Source: Bradyrhizobium tropiciagri
Lineage (GTDB): Bacteria; Pseudomonadota; Alphaproteobacteria; Rhizobiales; Xanthobacteraceae
DNA length: 64,000 nucleotides
Assembly (NCBI RefSeq): GCF_018130545.1
Contig: NZ_JAFCKF010000004.1
Span: 445,501-509,500 of the forward strand
Direction: 5' to 3'
The notes below the pieces were generated by a model that was given only the letters and a program-made list of their open reading frames with translations, did no database searches and was not told the DNA's origin. Position numbers and translations under genes: made by a program. Shown in pieces: positions 24,371 to 33,786 of the stretch (its first letter is position 1; each line of letters begins with the position of its first letter).

Positions 24371-25324
24371 ATGACGCGTTTGTTTCGACGCTGGGTCGCC
24401 CGCGCGGTGCTGTCGGTCAGCATCGTCGCTGCGAGCGTCGGCGCCTCCTATGGTCAGGACAAGGTGGTCCGCATCGGCTTCCAGAAATACGGCAAGCTGG
24501 TGCTGCTCAAGAGCAAGGGCTCGCTCGAGCAGAAGCTGAAATCGGTCGGCTACTCGGTGGTCTGGACCGAGTTTCCGTCCGGGCCGCCGCTGCTCGAAGC
24601 ACTCAATGTCGGCGCGATCGATTTCGGCAACACCGGCGAAGCGCCGCCGATCTTCGCGCAGGCCGCCGGCGCGCCGCTGCAATATGTCGCCTATGAGCCG
24701 CCGGCGCCGAAAGGCGAGGCGATCCTGGTGCCGAAGGACAGCCCGATCAAATCGGTGACTGACCTCCGGGGCAAGAAGGTCGCGCTGAACAAGGGCTCCA
24801 ACGTCCACTATCTGCTGGTGAAGGCGCTGGAGAAAGCCGGCGTCAAATATTCCGAGATCGAGCCGGTGTTCCTGGCACCCGCCGACGCGCGCGCGGCGTT
24901 CGAGCGCGGCGCAGTCGACGCCTGGGTGATCTGGGATCCGTTCCAGGCCGCCGCCGAGGCCGCGACCGGCGCGCGCACCGTCGCCGACGGCACCGGCGTC
25001 GTCGCGAACTATCAGTTCTACTTCGCTTCGAAGAAATTCCTGCAGGCCGATCCGAAGATCGTCGAGCTCGTGCTGGCGCAACTCAGCGAGGTCGATGACT
25101 GGGCCAAGGGCGACATCCACGCCGTCGCCGAGCAGCTCGCGCCGAGCATCGGCCTGTCGGTGCCGGTGGTCGAGGTCGCGCTGAAGCGGCAGGCCTACGG
25201 CATCAAGCCGGTCACCGACACCGTGATCGCGGATCAGCAACAGGTCGCCGACACGTTCTTCGCGCTCGGCCTGATCCCCAAACACATCAAGATTTCCGAC
25301 GTCGCATGGAGGCCGGGCACGTGA
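24371..25324 (+). CDS. ssuA: Aliphatic sulfonate ABC binding protein
   Basis: A 317-residue SsuA-like binding protein with a Sec signal peptide ending near residue 28 (ASYGQ). [40 protein letters not shown] and [14 protein letters not shown] match SsuA. It is similar to the preceding gene but carries a different signal and differences in the pocket, suggesting a different sulfonate range. AAAGGA precedes the ATG. Its stop overlaps the GTG start of ssuD. Confidence 0.94.
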   Translation: MTRLFRRWVARAVLSVSIVAASVGASYGQDKVVRIGFQKYGKLVLLKSKGSLEQKLKSVGYSVVWTEFPSGPPLLEALNVGAIDFGNTGEAPPIFAQAAGAPLQYVAYEPPAPKGEAILVPKDSPIKSVTDLRGKKVALNKGSNVHYLLVKALEKAGVKYSEIEPVFLAPADARAAFERGAVDAWVIWDPFQAAAEAATGARTVADGTGVVANYQFYFASKKFLQADPKIVELVLAQLSEVDDWAKGDIHAVAEQLAPSIGLSVPVVEVALKRQAYGIKPVTDTVIADQQQVADTFFALGLIPKHIKISDVAWRPGT

Positions 25325-26487
25325 GCACCCCAACCAACGCCAACATCCTCTGGTTCCTGCCGACCCACGGCGACAGCCGCTATCTCGGCACGTCGATCGG
25401 CGGCCGCGAGGTGAACTTCAACTATCTGCGCCAGATCGCGCAGGCCGCCGACCAGCTCGGCTATTACGGCGTGCTGCTGCCGACGGGCCGCAGCTGCGAG
25501 GACTCCTGGGTGGTGGCCTCGGCCGTTGCGCCCTGGACCGAGCGCCTGCGCTATCTCGTGGCGGTGCGGCCGGGCCTGCAATCGCCGAGCGTCGCCGCGC
25601 GCATGACCGCGACCTTGGACCGGCTGTCGAACGGCCGTCTCCTGATCAACGTCGTCACCGGCGGCGATCCGGTCGAGAACAAGGGCGACGGCATTTTCCT
25701 CGACCATGACGAGCGGTATGCGGTGACCCGCGAGTTCCTGAACGTCTACAGCGATCTGCTCGCGGGCAAGACGGTGAATGTCGAAGGCGAGCACATCCGG
25801 ATCGAGGACGGCCGCCTGCTGTTCAATCCGGTGCAATCGCCACGGCCGCCGCTGTATTTCGGCGGCTCGTCGGACGCCGGCATCGACGTCGCGGTCGACA
25901 CCGTCGACAAATACCTGACCTGGGGCGAGCCGCCGGCGCAGGTCGCCGAGAAGATCGCCAAGGTCAAGACCGTTGCCGCGCAGCGCGGCCGCAAGCTGTC
26001 GTTCGGCATCCGCCTGCATGTGATCGTGCGCGAGACCAACGCCGAGGCCTGGAAGGCGGCCGACGAGCTGATCCAGTACGTCACCGACGACACCGTCGCC
26101 GCTGCGCAGAAGATCTTTTCCAGGATGGACTCGGTCGGCCAGCAGCGCATGGCGCAGCTGCATGGCGGCCGCCGCGACCAGCTCGAGATCAGCCCGAATC
26201 TGTGGGCCGGCGTCGGCTTGGTGCGTGGCGGTGCGGGCACCGCGCTGGTCGGCGATCCCCAGACGGTCGCGGCGCGGATCAAGGAGTATCAGGACATCGG
26301 CGTCGATACCTTCATCATGTCGGGTTACCCGCATCTCGAGGAAGCCTATCGCTTCGCCGAGCTGGTGTTCCCGCTGCTGTCGCTCGGGCACGGCAACAAC
26401 GTGACGCCGATCCGGGTCAACACCGGGCCGTTCGGCGAGACCATCGGCAACGAATATCGGCCGCAGAAACAGGCATCGCAATCATGA
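25321..26487 (+). CDS. ssuD: FMNH2-dependent alkanesulfonate monooxygenase
   Basis: A 388-residue SsuD that uses FMNH2 and O2 to release sulfite and an aldehyde from C1-C10 alkanesulfonates, giving sulfur during sulfate shortage. Family blocks seen are [51 protein letters not shown] and [15 protein letters not shown], with Arg in [10 protein letters not shown]. The GTG at 25321 is chosen because GGAGG lies eight bases before it and it overlaps the ssuA stop (GTGA); the ATG at 25306 would lack a ribosome site. Confidence 0.96.
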   Translation: MSTPTNANILWFLPTHGDSRYLGTSIGGREVNFNYLRQIAQAADQLGYYGVLLPTGRSCEDSWVVASAVAPWTERLRYLVAVRPGLQSPSVAARMTATLDRLSNGRLLINVVTGGDPVENKGDGIFLDHDERYAVTREFLNVYSDLLAGKTVNVEGEHIRIEDGRLLFNPVQSPRPPLYFGGSSDAGIDVAVDTVDKYLTWGEPPAQVAEKIAKVKTVAAQRGRKLSFGIRLHVIVRETNAEAWKAADELIQYVTDDTVAAAQKIFSRMDSVGQQRMAQLHGGRRDQLEISPNLWAGVGLVRGGAGTALVGDPQTVAARIKEYQDIGVDTFIMSGYPHLEEAYRFAELVFPLLSLGHGNNVTPIRVNTGPFGETIGNEYRPQKQASQS

Positions 26488-27290
26488 GTCTCATCGACAG
26501 TCTTCCGCGCGTCGGCGCGCCTAAGCTTCCCAAGGTCGACGGCCTGATCCCCTGGATCGTGCCGTTGGCAATCGTGCTGATCTGGCAGCTTGCCTGCGTC
26601 ACCGGCTACGTGCCGTCGCGGGTGCTGCCGGCGCCGACCGATGTCGCGCTGGCCGGCTGGAAGCTGCTGCTGTCAGGTGAACTGATCCGCAACATCTGGG
26701 TCAGCTTCTGGCGCGCTTCGATCGGCTTTGTGATCGGCGGCGGCATCGGCTTCGCGTTCGGTTTGGCCAACGGCCTGTCGCAGCTGTCGGCAAAACTCAC
26801 CGACACCACGCTGCAGATGGTGCGCAACATCCCGCATCTGGCGCTGATCCCGCTGGTCATCCTGTGGTTCGGCATCGACGAGTCGGCCAAGCTGTTCCTG
26901 GTCGCGCTCGGCGTGTTCTTTCCGATCTATCTCAACACGCTGCACGGCATCCGCACCGTCGATCCGCAGCTGATCGAGATGGGCCGCATCTACGGCATGA
27001 CCGACGGCGAGCTGTTCCGCCGGGTGATCTTTCCGGGCGCGCTGCCCTCGATCTTCGTCGGCCTGCGTTTTGCGCTCGGCATCATGTGGCTGACGCTGAT
27101 CGTCGCCGAGACCATCGCGGCCTCGTCGGGCCTCGGCTACATGGCGATGCAGGCGCGCGAGTTCATGCTGATCGACGTCGTCGTGCTCTCGATCCTGATC
27201 TACGCCTTGCTCGGCAAGCTCGCCGACAGCGCCTCGCGGGCGCTGGAGCGGCTGACCCTGTCTTGGCACCCAGCGTTCCAGAAGAAGTGA
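26484..27290 (+). CDS. ssuC: Sulfonate ABC transporter permease
   Basis: A 268-residue inner-membrane permease of the BPD_transp_1 type with about six helices. The cytoplasmic EAA-like loop is recognisable ([20 protein letters not shown], with [19 protein letters not shown]), which contacts SsuB. The ATG overlaps the ssuD stop (ATGA). Confidence 0.95.
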   Translation: MSLIDSLPRVGAPKLPKVDGLIPWIVPLAIVLIWQLACVTGYVPSRVLPAPTDVALAGWKLLLSGELIRNIWVSFWRASIGFVIGGGIGFAFGLANGLSQLSAKLTDTTLQMVRNIPHLALIPLVILWFGIDESAKLFLVALGVFFPIYLNTLHGIRTVDPQLIEMGRIYGMTDGELFRRVIFPGALPSIFVGLRFALGIMWLTLIVAETIAASSGLGYMAMQAREFMLIDVVVLSILIYALLGKLADSASRALERLTLSWHPAFQKK

Positions 27291-27292
27291 GA

Positions 27293-28138
27293 ATGAGCAT
27301 GCAAGAAGCGCTTCGTTTCCAGTCCGCCGGTGCCGAGCCGGTCGACCGTGCCGACATCGTCGTGCAGGCACGGCAGCTGCGGCGCGGATCGGAAGGCGCG
27401 GCCCGCGGCCTGTCGCTGACCATTCGCGGCCTGCGCAAATCGTTCGGCGATAATGAGGTGCTGCGCAGCATCGACCTGCATATCCCCTCCGGGCAGTTCG
27501 TCGCGATCGTCGGCCGCAGCGGCTGCGGCAAAAGCACGTTGCTGCGCCTGGTCGCCGGCCTCGATGCGCCGACGGCGGGAAGCATCGCGTTCGGTGAGGA
27601 GCCGCGGGCACAAGACGTCCGCGTCATGTTCCAGGAGCCGCGCCTGCTGCCCTGGGCGCGGGTGCTGTCCAATGTCGAAGTGGGTCTGGGGCGCGAGCGC
27701 TCGTCTGCCGACGCGCAGGCGCGCGCAGAGCGTGCGCTGGTCGAGGTCGGCCTTGGCGACAAGCGCGCGGAGTGGCCATCGGTGCTGTCGGGCGGCCAGA
27801 AGCAACGCGTGGCGCTGGCGCGGGCGCTGGTCAGCCAGCCGCGCGTGCTGGCGTTCGACGAGCCGCTCGGCGCGCTCGATGCGCTGACCCGGATCTCGAT
27901 GCAGCAATTGCTGGAGCGGGTCTGGCGCGACCAGGGCTTCACCGCGATCCTGGTGACGCATGACGTCGCCGAGGCGGTCGCGCTCGCCGATCGCGTGCTG
28001 GTCATCGAGGATGGCCGCATCGCGCAGGACGTCACGATCGATCTGCCGCGGCCGCGCCGGCGCGGCTCGGCCGAGCTCGCCGCGCTGGAAGGCGAGATTT
28101 TGAAGCATCTGCTCGAAGGCAGCGAAGATACCCTGTGA
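27293..28138 (+). CDS. ssuB: Sulfonate ABC transporter ATP-binding protein
   Basis: A 281-residue ABC ATPase. Walker A is GRSGCGKST, the signature is [15 protein letters not shown], Walker B is [14 protein letters not shown], and the switch His is in THDVAEAV. The N-terminal 40 residues are an extension ahead of the usual SsuB start ([15 protein letters not shown]), seen in several alphaproteobacterial SsuB proteins. Two in-frame ATGs (27293 and 27299) follow ssuC by only two bases. Confidence 0.95.
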   Translation: MSMQEALRFQSAGAEPVDRADIVVQARQLRRGSEGAARGLSLTIRGLRKSFGDNEVLRSIDLHIPSGQFVAIVGRSGCGKSTLLRLVAGLDAPTAGSIAFGEEPRAQDVRVMFQEPRLLPWARVLSNVEVGLGRERSSADAQARAERALVEVGLGDKRAEWPSVLSGGQKQRVALARALVSQPRVLAFDEPLGALDALTRISMQQLLERVWRDQGFTAILVTHDVAEAVALADRVLVIEDGRIAQDVTIDLPRPRRRGSAELAALEGEILKHLLEGSEDTL

Positions 28139-28145
28139 GGTCGCC

Positions 28146-28736
28146 ATGAATTCCCTTGTCCGCAATGTTTCGATCGAGCCAGCGGTGGCGGCCGCCGACT
28201 TCCGCGGCGCGATGCGCCACCTCACCGGCGGCGTCAGTGTCATCACGGCCGGGCGCGGCAAGGACATCTCGGGAATGACGGTGACTTCGGTGTCGTCGCT
28301 GTCGGTCGAGCCGCCGTCCTTGATCGTCAGCATCAATCGCGCGGCTTCGTCATGGCCGCTGATCGCGCGCCATGGGGCGTTCGGCGTCAACATCCTGACC
28401 GCGGACCAGCTCGACATCGCCGAGCGCTTCACCGGCAAGGGCGGCCTGAAGGGAGCGGAGCGGTTCACCGGGGCCGAATGGACGACGCGCGCGTCGGGCG
28501 TGCCGCTGCTGGTCGGAGCGCTGGCCGCGATCGACTGCGAGGTCGAGGAGGTCATCGAGCGGCATTCGCACGCGATCGTCATCGGCCGCGTGCTCGACGT
28601 GATCGGGTCGCAACGCACCGCCGCGCTGGCCTATTGGCACGGCGAATACGTCGCGATCGACCATGACGAAGACGCAGCCAGGCTGGCCGAGGTCAGCCTG
28701 CCGTCGCGTCATGTTCATGCCCGGGGCGTGCGCTAG
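28146..28736 (+). CDS. Flavin reductase (HpaC/SsuE-like role)
   Basis: A 196-residue NAD(P)H:flavin oxidoreductase of the flavin_reduct (HpaC/DIM6) fold. Family features are FRGAMRHLTGGVSVITAG, GMTVTSVSSLSVEPPSLIVS and FGVNILTADQ. It sits seven bases after ssuB and is the likely source of FMNH2 for SsuD, replacing the structurally unrelated SsuE of E. coli. It may also feed the LLM oxidoreductase at 21959. Confidence 0.94.
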   Translation: MNSLVRNVSIEPAVAAADFRGAMRHLTGGVSVITAGRGKDISGMTVTSVSSLSVEPPSLIVSINRAASSWPLIARHGAFGVNILTADQLDIAERFTGKGGLKGAERFTGAEWTTRASGVPLLVGALAAIDCEVEEVIERHSHAIVIGRVLDVIGSQRTAALAYWHGEYVAIDHDEDAARLAEVSLPSRHVHARGVR

Positions 28737-28762
28737 CGCGCGATGCCGGTCCGGATTGGTGC

Positions 28763-29143
28763 TTAGAAGACGGCGCTCAACGTCGCCGGGCTGTCGATGA
28801 TCAAATTGCTGCCGCGGACACTTGCCCATACCGCCTGGATGCTCTGAGCCGCGTTGGCCAGCGGAATGCCGACGACCAGCGTTGTCGGGACGCGGCCAAA
28901 GCTCGACGGGGCGGCTTCGTTATAGGTGAAGCACGCGACAACCGGCGAGACCGCGCCATTGACAGTGACGCCGAACGTGCCGCCCGGATTCTCGTTGCCT
29001 GTGGCGTAGGGATTCGGAACGTTCAGGGTGATCATCGCGACGGTGCCGACGCCCTCCGGGATCGTCAGGCTGAGGCCTTTCATCGGCGTGAAAGATCCGG
29101 AGTTGGTGGACAGGGTGCCGGCGGTCTGCGCGTAAAGGGCCAT
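28763..29143 (-). CDS. Small hypothetical beta-rich protein
   Basis: A 126-residue protein without signal peptide, rich in Thr/Ser/Val/Gly and predicted all-beta (PMKGLSLTIPEGVGTVAMIT, VNGAVSPVVACFTYNEAAPS). The look is that of a small lectin- or tail-like beta-sandwich, but I cannot assign a family. ATG 29143 is chosen at MALYAQTAGT, with a GAGAGTG site before it. It is convergent with the sulfonate operon. Confidence 0.6.
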   Translation of the reverse strand: MALYAQTAGTLSTNSGSFTPMKGLSLTIPEGVGTVAMITLNVPNPYATGNENPGGTFGVTVNGAVSPVVACFTYNEAAPSSFGRVPTTLVVGIPLANAAQSIQAVWASVRGSNLIIDSPATLSAVF

Positions 29144-29330
29144 ATCACTCTCCAGTTGTCGAAATATAAATACGCAATAGGAGATTGAGTACGGCAACCG
29201 GCCGCAAGATTCAAGTGATGATACGTTTCAAGCGATGAAAGGCCCGGCAGCCGGCGCGGCATGTTGCCGGTGGCGCTCGGCGAGGCCGGAGATTAAAAGC
29301 CGGGGATTGTTTCGGAGGCGTGACGGTTCG

Positions 29331-29486
29331 ATGAAGCGCGTGGCAACCTGGCTGTTCTATCTCGTCGGCGCGATCGCCGTCGGCTATCTCGCGCTCTATG
29401 CCTATGTGACGTTCACTGGCCGCGACATCACGCCGGGCGATCCGATCCGGATCTTCCGCAAGCCCGACGCGCCCAGCTATTCATGA
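29331..29486 (+). CDS. Small single-span membrane protein
   Basis: A 51-residue protein. MKRVATWLFYLVGAIAVGYL starts a membrane helix to about residue 26, followed by a charged TGRDITPGDPIRIFRKPDAP tail. GGAGG lies about 12 bases upstream. Function unknown; the short, basic-then-hydrophobic design is that of a small stress- or complex-associated membrane protein. Confidence 0.55.
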   Translation: MKRVATWLFYLVGAIAVGYLALYAYVTFTGRDITPGDPIRIFRKPDAPSYS

Positions 29487-29514
29487 GGAGGGGTCCGCGA
29501 CCCGCTATAGCGGC

Positions 29515-30162
29515 TTAATCATTTCTAATACATTCAATCCGCCGGTATGAATTACTGGAGTTCCGTTCGGTGCATTGCCCGTGTCGAAAATGTGCTCCCA
29601 GAAGCCCGCGCCCGACTTTCCTCCAAACGTTGTCAGTGACTGCTGATAGTCGACCCATAATCTTGTCGTCATGATGAAGATACTCGATGGGTAGCCTCAT
29701 GAATGCTGTCCGCATTCCCGATAGCTCGTCCGACCAAACTTCAACCGACGTAGTTGTGTATTGCTCGAGTTCCGGTAAAGAAAACGAAATGCTATCTTGA
29801 GCTATGTTTGCCTTCAGTGCGTACCTTCCACCACCGTACTCGGCGAGTACATGGCCGAGGTTTGCTCCACGAGGATCGTTTGCTTTCTTCCGAATAGTCT
29901 CCAAGCGATTGAGCACGCGAGCTACGTACAAGTGGGATGCTTGTTTGCTTTCGTTTGCTCGGGCGAACACCAAGGCCCAGTTGCTTTCCTCGTCCGGGCC
30001 CTTGTCTCGCGTCGGAATAATGTGATCAATTTCCAGATCGTCACTGCCAAGGTTCATCTTGTGGCCCGTGATGAAGCAAGCCCCGTTCTGACGTGTCCAG
30101 AGCCGCTCCCTCAATGACTTTCGTTGATCCGGTGAAAGTCTTTGCAAGGCAAATGACGACAT
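29515..30162 (-). CDS. HNH endonuclease, probably truncated
   Basis: A 215-residue protein. The HNH core is at residues 29-73: Cys29 (GACFITG), IDHIIPTRDKG with Asp46-His47, then Asn61, and Asn70 in RANESKQ. It is an alpha-beta-metal nuclease for DNA. The gene is clearly AT-richer than its neighbours and its codon use differs, pointing to recent transfer. After LHHDDKI (about residue 165) the sequence turns basic and low in family character, as if a longer protein had been cut or frameshifted there. It stands between the sulfonate block and flbD. Defence or mobile-element origin is plausible but not shown. Confidence 0.7.
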   Translation of the reverse strand: MSSFALQRLSPDQRKSLRERLWTRQNGACFITGHKMNLGSDDLEIDHIIPTRDKGPDEESNWALVFARANESKQASHLYVARVLNRLETIRKKANDPRGANLGHVLAEYGGGRYALKANIAQDSISFSLPELEQYTTTSVEVWSDELSGMRTAFMRLPIEYLHHDDKIMGRLSAVTDNVWRKVGRGLLGAHFRHGQCTERNSSNSYRRIECIRND

Positions 30163-30264
30163 GAAATTACCTCTCCTCCAACGAAATCGGGTAATAATGG
30201 AGAGTAAGGCCAGCGATTTCAAGTCGCGGCGAGGTCGGCCCACAACCTTGCAGGGATGCGTTGC

Positions 30265-31650
30265 TCAGCCGGCGTTTGCCATGCGCTGATAGTCTGGCGC
30301 GCCGTTGCCCGCCGGAGTGATCGGGATGCCGCCGTCGGCATATTCGTTCAGCTTGTTGCGCAGCGTGCGGATCGAGATGCCGAGGATGTTGGCGGCATGG
30401 GTGCGGTTGCCGAGGCAGTGCTTCAGCGTTTCCAGGATCAGGTCGCGCTCGACATCGGCGACGGTGCGGCCGACCAGCGCGCGGGTGACCTGCTCGGCGG
30501 CGAGCGTCGCGTGCGCCACCGCGGGCGCGGTCTTGGCGAGGTCGAGCCGGTCGCCGTCGGGGGTGAGGATCGCGTCGGGACCGATCTCGTCGCCCTGCGC
30601 CATCAGCACCGAGCGATGGATGGTGTTCTCGAGCTCGCGGACGTTGCCCTGCCAGCGGTTCGCGGTCAGGACGTGGCGGGCCTCGGTCGAGATCGGGCGG
30701 ACCGCGAGGCCGTTGGCCTCGGCATATTTCTTGGCGAAATGCTGCGCCAGCTCGAGGATATCAGCCGGACGGTCGCGCAGCGGCGGAATCTTCAAATTGA
30801 CGACGTTGAGGCGGAACAGCAGGTCCTCGCGGAAGGTGCCCTCGCGCACCGCTTCCGACAGATTGCGGTTCGAGGTCGCGATGATGCGGATGTCGACCGG
30901 GACCGGCTTGGTGCCGCCGACGCGGTCGATCACGCGCTCCTGGATCGCGCGCAGCAGTTTGGATTGTAGCCGCACGTCCATCTCGGAAATTTCGTCGAGC
31001 AGCAGCGTGCCGCCGGTGGCTTCCTCGAACTTGCCGATGCGGCGCGCCACCGCGCCGGTGAAGGCGCCCTTCTCATGGCCGAACAGTTCGGATTCCAAGA
31101 GGTGCTCCGGGATCGCCGCGCAGTTGATCGAGATGAACGGGCGCTTGGCGCGGGTCGAGCGGGAATGGACGTAGCGCGCCAGCACTTCCTTGCCGGTGCC
31201 GGACTCGCCGGTGATCATGACCGACGCGTCGGAGCCTGCGATCTGTTGCGCCAGCTTGATCACCCGGCCCATCGCCTCGTCGCGCCAGATCAGGTCGCGT
31301 GCGTCGTTGGCGACGGCGGCGAGCACGGCTGCGATCAGCTCGGGATCGGGCGGCAGCGGGATGTATTCCTTGGCGCCGGCATGGATCGCGGCGACCGCGG
31401 CGCGGGCGTCGTTGGAGATGCCGCAGGCGACGATCGGAACGTGGATGTGCTCGGCCTCGAGCCGCATCACGAGGTCGCGGATGTCGAGGCCGACATCGAC
31501 CAGCAGGAGGTCGGCGCCCTTGCCGCCGCGCAGCACGTTCATCGCCTGTTCGGCGGCCTCGGCGTGGGTCACCGAGGCGCCGTTGTCCATCGCGATCTTG
31601 GTCGCGGTCGTGAGCTGGCCCTTCAGGGTGCCAACGATGAGAAGCCGCAT
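30265..31650 (-). CDS. flbD: Sigma-54-dependent flagellar regulator FlbD
   Basis: A 461-residue NtrC-type activator with a degenerate receiver domain (1-120, lacking the acidic pair of true receivers), a central AAA+ domain with Walker A GESGTGKEV and the sigma-54-contact GAFTGA loop (HEKGAFTGAVARR), and a C-terminal Fis-type HTH (NRTHAANILGISIRTLRNKL). FlbD drives late flagellar genes and in Caulobacter represses fliF. It is the last gene of fliF-fliG-fliH-fliN-flbD, as in other alphaproteobacteria. Its 3' neighbour here is the HNH gene, not flhA. Confidence 0.95.
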   Translation of the reverse strand: MRLLIVGTLKGQLTTATKIAMDNGASVTHAEAAEQAMNVLRGGKGADLLLVDVGLDIRDLVMRLEAEHIHVPIVACGISNDARAAVAAIHAGAKEYIPLPPDPELIAAVLAAVANDARDLIWRDEAMGRVIKLAQQIAGSDASVMITGESGTGKEVLARYVHSRSTRAKRPFISINCAAIPEHLLESELFGHEKGAFTGAVARRIGKFEEATGGTLLLDEISEMDVRLQSKLLRAIQERVIDRVGGTKPVPVDIRIIATSNRNLSEAVREGTFREDLLFRLNVVNLKIPPLRDRPADILELAQHFAKKYAEANGLAVRPISTEARHVLTANRWQGNVRELENTIHRSVLMAQGDEIGPDAILTPDGDRLDLAKTAPAVAHATLAAEQVTRALVGRTVADVERDLILETLKHCLGNRTHAANILGISIRTLRNKLNEYADGGIPITPAGNGAPDYQRMANAG

Positions 31651-31705
31651 GATGATCTCCTGTTCGTCTGGTCGCGCAGGTTCCGCGCGCTACCGTTGCA
31701 TTCGT

Positions 31706-32056
31706 TTAAGTGCGTTCGGCCTTGATGATTTCGGTCATGGTCACGCCGAGCTTGTCTTCCACCAGCACCACTTCGCCACGCGCCACCAGGCGGTTGTTGA
31801 CGTAGATGTCGATTGCTTCGCCGACCCGGCGGTCGAGCTCGAGCACGGTGCCCGGTCCGAGCTTCAGGAGGTCGCCGACGTCCATCTTGGAGCGGCCGAG
31901 CACCGCCGAGACCTGCACCGGCACGTCGAACACGGCCTCGAGGTCGGCCGCGATGCGCGCGGCATTTTCGTCCTCGTTGTAGCCGATGTCGTCGATCCCG
32001 GGCGCGTCGGCGGCGTTGAGATCGGGAAGCGGGACTTGGGTGTCGTTATCGCTCAT
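31706..32056 (-). CDS. fliN: Flagellar motor switch protein FliN
   Basis: A 116-residue FliN with a SPOA domain (about 40-112). VQVSAVLGRSKMDVGDLLKL, VLELDRRVGEAIDIYVNNRL and ARGEVVLVEDKLGVTMTEII match the C-ring signature. The N-terminal 35 residues are acidic and variable. It forms the cytoplasmic C-ring with FliG and FliM. It is 55 bp ahead of flbD. Confidence 0.96.
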   Translation of the reverse strand: MSDNDTQVPLPDLNAADAPGIDDIGYNEDENAARIAADLEAVFDVPVQVSAVLGRSKMDVGDLLKLGPGTVLELDRRVGEAIDIYVNNRLVARGEVVLVEDKLGVTMTEIIKAERT

Positions 32057-32076
32057 GCTTCAGCCCTCAATGCCCT

Positions 32077-32700
32077 TCAGCCGGTCTGGCCGCGGGACGC
32101 CAGATAGCGCCCGACGAGTTCGTTGATCTTTGCTTCGATCGCAGCGCGCTCCAACACGACACCGCCATCGGCCCATTCGATCCGGCAGTCGCCGGTCGCA
32201 ATCGTCGGTTCGGCCAGGATCACCAGCCGGCCCTGGAAGCCGGAATGCGCCGCCATCTGCTCGATGTTGTGATGCGCCGCCTCGTAGAGCGCGTCGTTGA
32301 TGCGGACCACGAGATGCGGGGTTGCCACCAGATGCGAGAAGCAGTCGGAGACCAGCGCGGTGATCTCGCCGAGCGGCTCGCGCGCCACCAGTTCATTGCA
32401 GAGCTTGCGGGCGACCGCGACCGCGACATCGACCGCCTCGGTCTCCATCCGCGTCTCGATGCCGGCGAAGCGGGCCGCGATGCCCTTGATCGCAGTGCCG
32501 ATCTCTTCCAGCGCCTGCGCCATGCGGCGGTCGCTCTCGACCTTGGCCTCGCGCAGCGCGGCCTCATAGCCGGCGCGGTAGGCGCGGGCCTCGGCATCGG
32601 CGACCTTCTGGGCGACCTCGGCCGGCGTCGGCGCACGCTCGCGGGCGCGGTCCGGGGCCGAGAAGTCGGTGTCGAACAGGAATTTTGCAGGTGCGGCCAT
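32077..32700 (-). CDS. fliH: Flagellar assembly protein FliH
   Basis: A 207-residue FliH-type protein by position and features: an N-terminal FLFDTDFSAPDRA segment, a long Ala/Glu/Arg-rich helix (about 25-90) and a C-terminal domain with VRINDALYEAAHHNI and DCRIEWADGGVVLERAAIE, which is typical of FliH/HrpE stators. FliH binds the export ATPase FliI and links it to the C-ring. Its ATG overlaps the fliG stop. Confidence 0.85.
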   Translation of the reverse strand: MAAPAKFLFDTDFSAPDRARERAPTPAEVAQKVADAEARAYRAGYEAALREAKVESDRRMAQALEEIGTAIKGIAARFAGIETRMETEAVDVAVAVARKLCNELVAREPLGEITALVSDCFSHLVATPHLVVRINDALYEAAHHNIEQMAAHSGFQGRLVILAEPTIATGDCRIEWADGGVVLERAAIEAKINELVGRYLASRGQTG

Positions 32701-33785
32701 CAGTACACCAGCTCGTCGTCGGCGCGGTTCTTGGTCAGGGTGATCTCGCCGCGCGCGGCGAGGTCCTTCGCGAGGTTGACCAGCAGCGCCTGCGCCTCGT
32801 CGACGTCGCGCAACCGCACCGGGCCCATCGCGGCCATGTCGTCCATCAGCATCTTGCCGGCGCGGGAGGACATGTTGCCGAGGAAGAAGCTCCGCACCTC
32901 CTCATTGGCGCTCTTCAGCGCGACGCCGAGCTTGTCCTTGTCGATGTTGCGCATCAGCGTCTGGGCCGAGGCGGAATCGAGCTTGATCAGGTCGTCGAAG
33001 GTGAACATCAGCGCCTTGATGCGCTCGGCGGACTCGCGGTTTTCTTCTTCCAGCGAGGTGATGAAGCGGGTCTCGGTCTGGCGGTCGAAATTGTTGAAGA
33101 TCTCGGCCATCACCTCATGGGCGTCGCGGCGGCGGGTCTGCGACAGGTTCGACATGAACTCGGTGCGCAGCGTCTGCTCGACGCGCTCGATGACTTCCTT
33201 CTGCACCGCCTCCATCCGCAGCATGCGGCCGACCACGTCGAGCGCGATGTCCTCGGGCAGGATCGCGAGCACGCGGGCGGCGTGCTCCGGCTTCAGTTTC
33301 GACAGCACCACGGCGATGGTCTGCGGGTACTCGTTCTTGAGGTAGTTGGCGAGCACCTCTTCCTGCACGTTGGAGAGCTTCTCCCACATGTTGCGGCCGG
33401 CAGGGCCGCGGATCTCGTCCATGATGCCGGTGACGCGCTCGGCCGGCAGGTATTGTTGCAGCAGCCGCTCGGTGGCGTCGAAATTGCCCATCAGCGCGCC
33501 GGACGCCGACATCCGCGAGACGAACTCCAGCATCAGATCCTCGACTACGTCGGCCTCGACGGTGCCGAGCGTCGACATGTGGACCGACAGCTCGCGGACC
33601 TCCTCGTCGTCGAGCATCGACCAGATCTTGCCGCCATACTGCTCGCCGAGCGCGAGCATCAGGATTGCGGCGCGCTTCGGGCCGGGCAGCGGCTTGCCCT
33701 TGGGCCGTGCGCTCTGCCGGTTCGCCAGCGTCGAGAGGACGGTGGCGATGTCGTTGGCGTTGGTGGTCTGGGGTACGGCGGCCAT
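32700..33785 (-). CDS. fliG: Flagellar motor switch protein FliG
   Basis: A 361-residue FliG, full length. The N-terminal [20 protein letters not shown] region binds FliF, and the middle domain contains [20 protein letters not shown] with the EHAARVL block. The C-terminal torque domain has [20 protein letters not shown] and charged residues ([25 protein letters not shown]) that contact MotA. It overlaps fliH by one base and is two bases from fliF. Confidence 0.97.
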   Translation of the reverse strand: MAAVPQTTNANDIATVLSTLANRQSARPKGKPLPGPKRAAILMLALGEQYGGKIWSMLDDEEVRELSVHMSTLGTVEADVVEDLMLEFVSRMSASGALMGNFDATERLLQQYLPAERVTGIMDEIRGPAGRNMWEKLSNVQEEVLANYLKNEYPQTIAVVLSKLKPEHAARVLAILPEDIALDVVGRMLRMEAVQKEVIERVEQTLRTEFMSNLSQTRRRDAHEVMAEIFNNFDRQTETRFITSLEEENRESAERIKALMFTFDDLIKLDSASAQTLMRNIDKDKLGVALKSANEEVRSFFLGNMSSRAGKMLMDDMAAMGPVRLRDVDEAQALLVNLAKDLAARGEITLTKNRADDELVY

Positions 33786-33786
33786 G

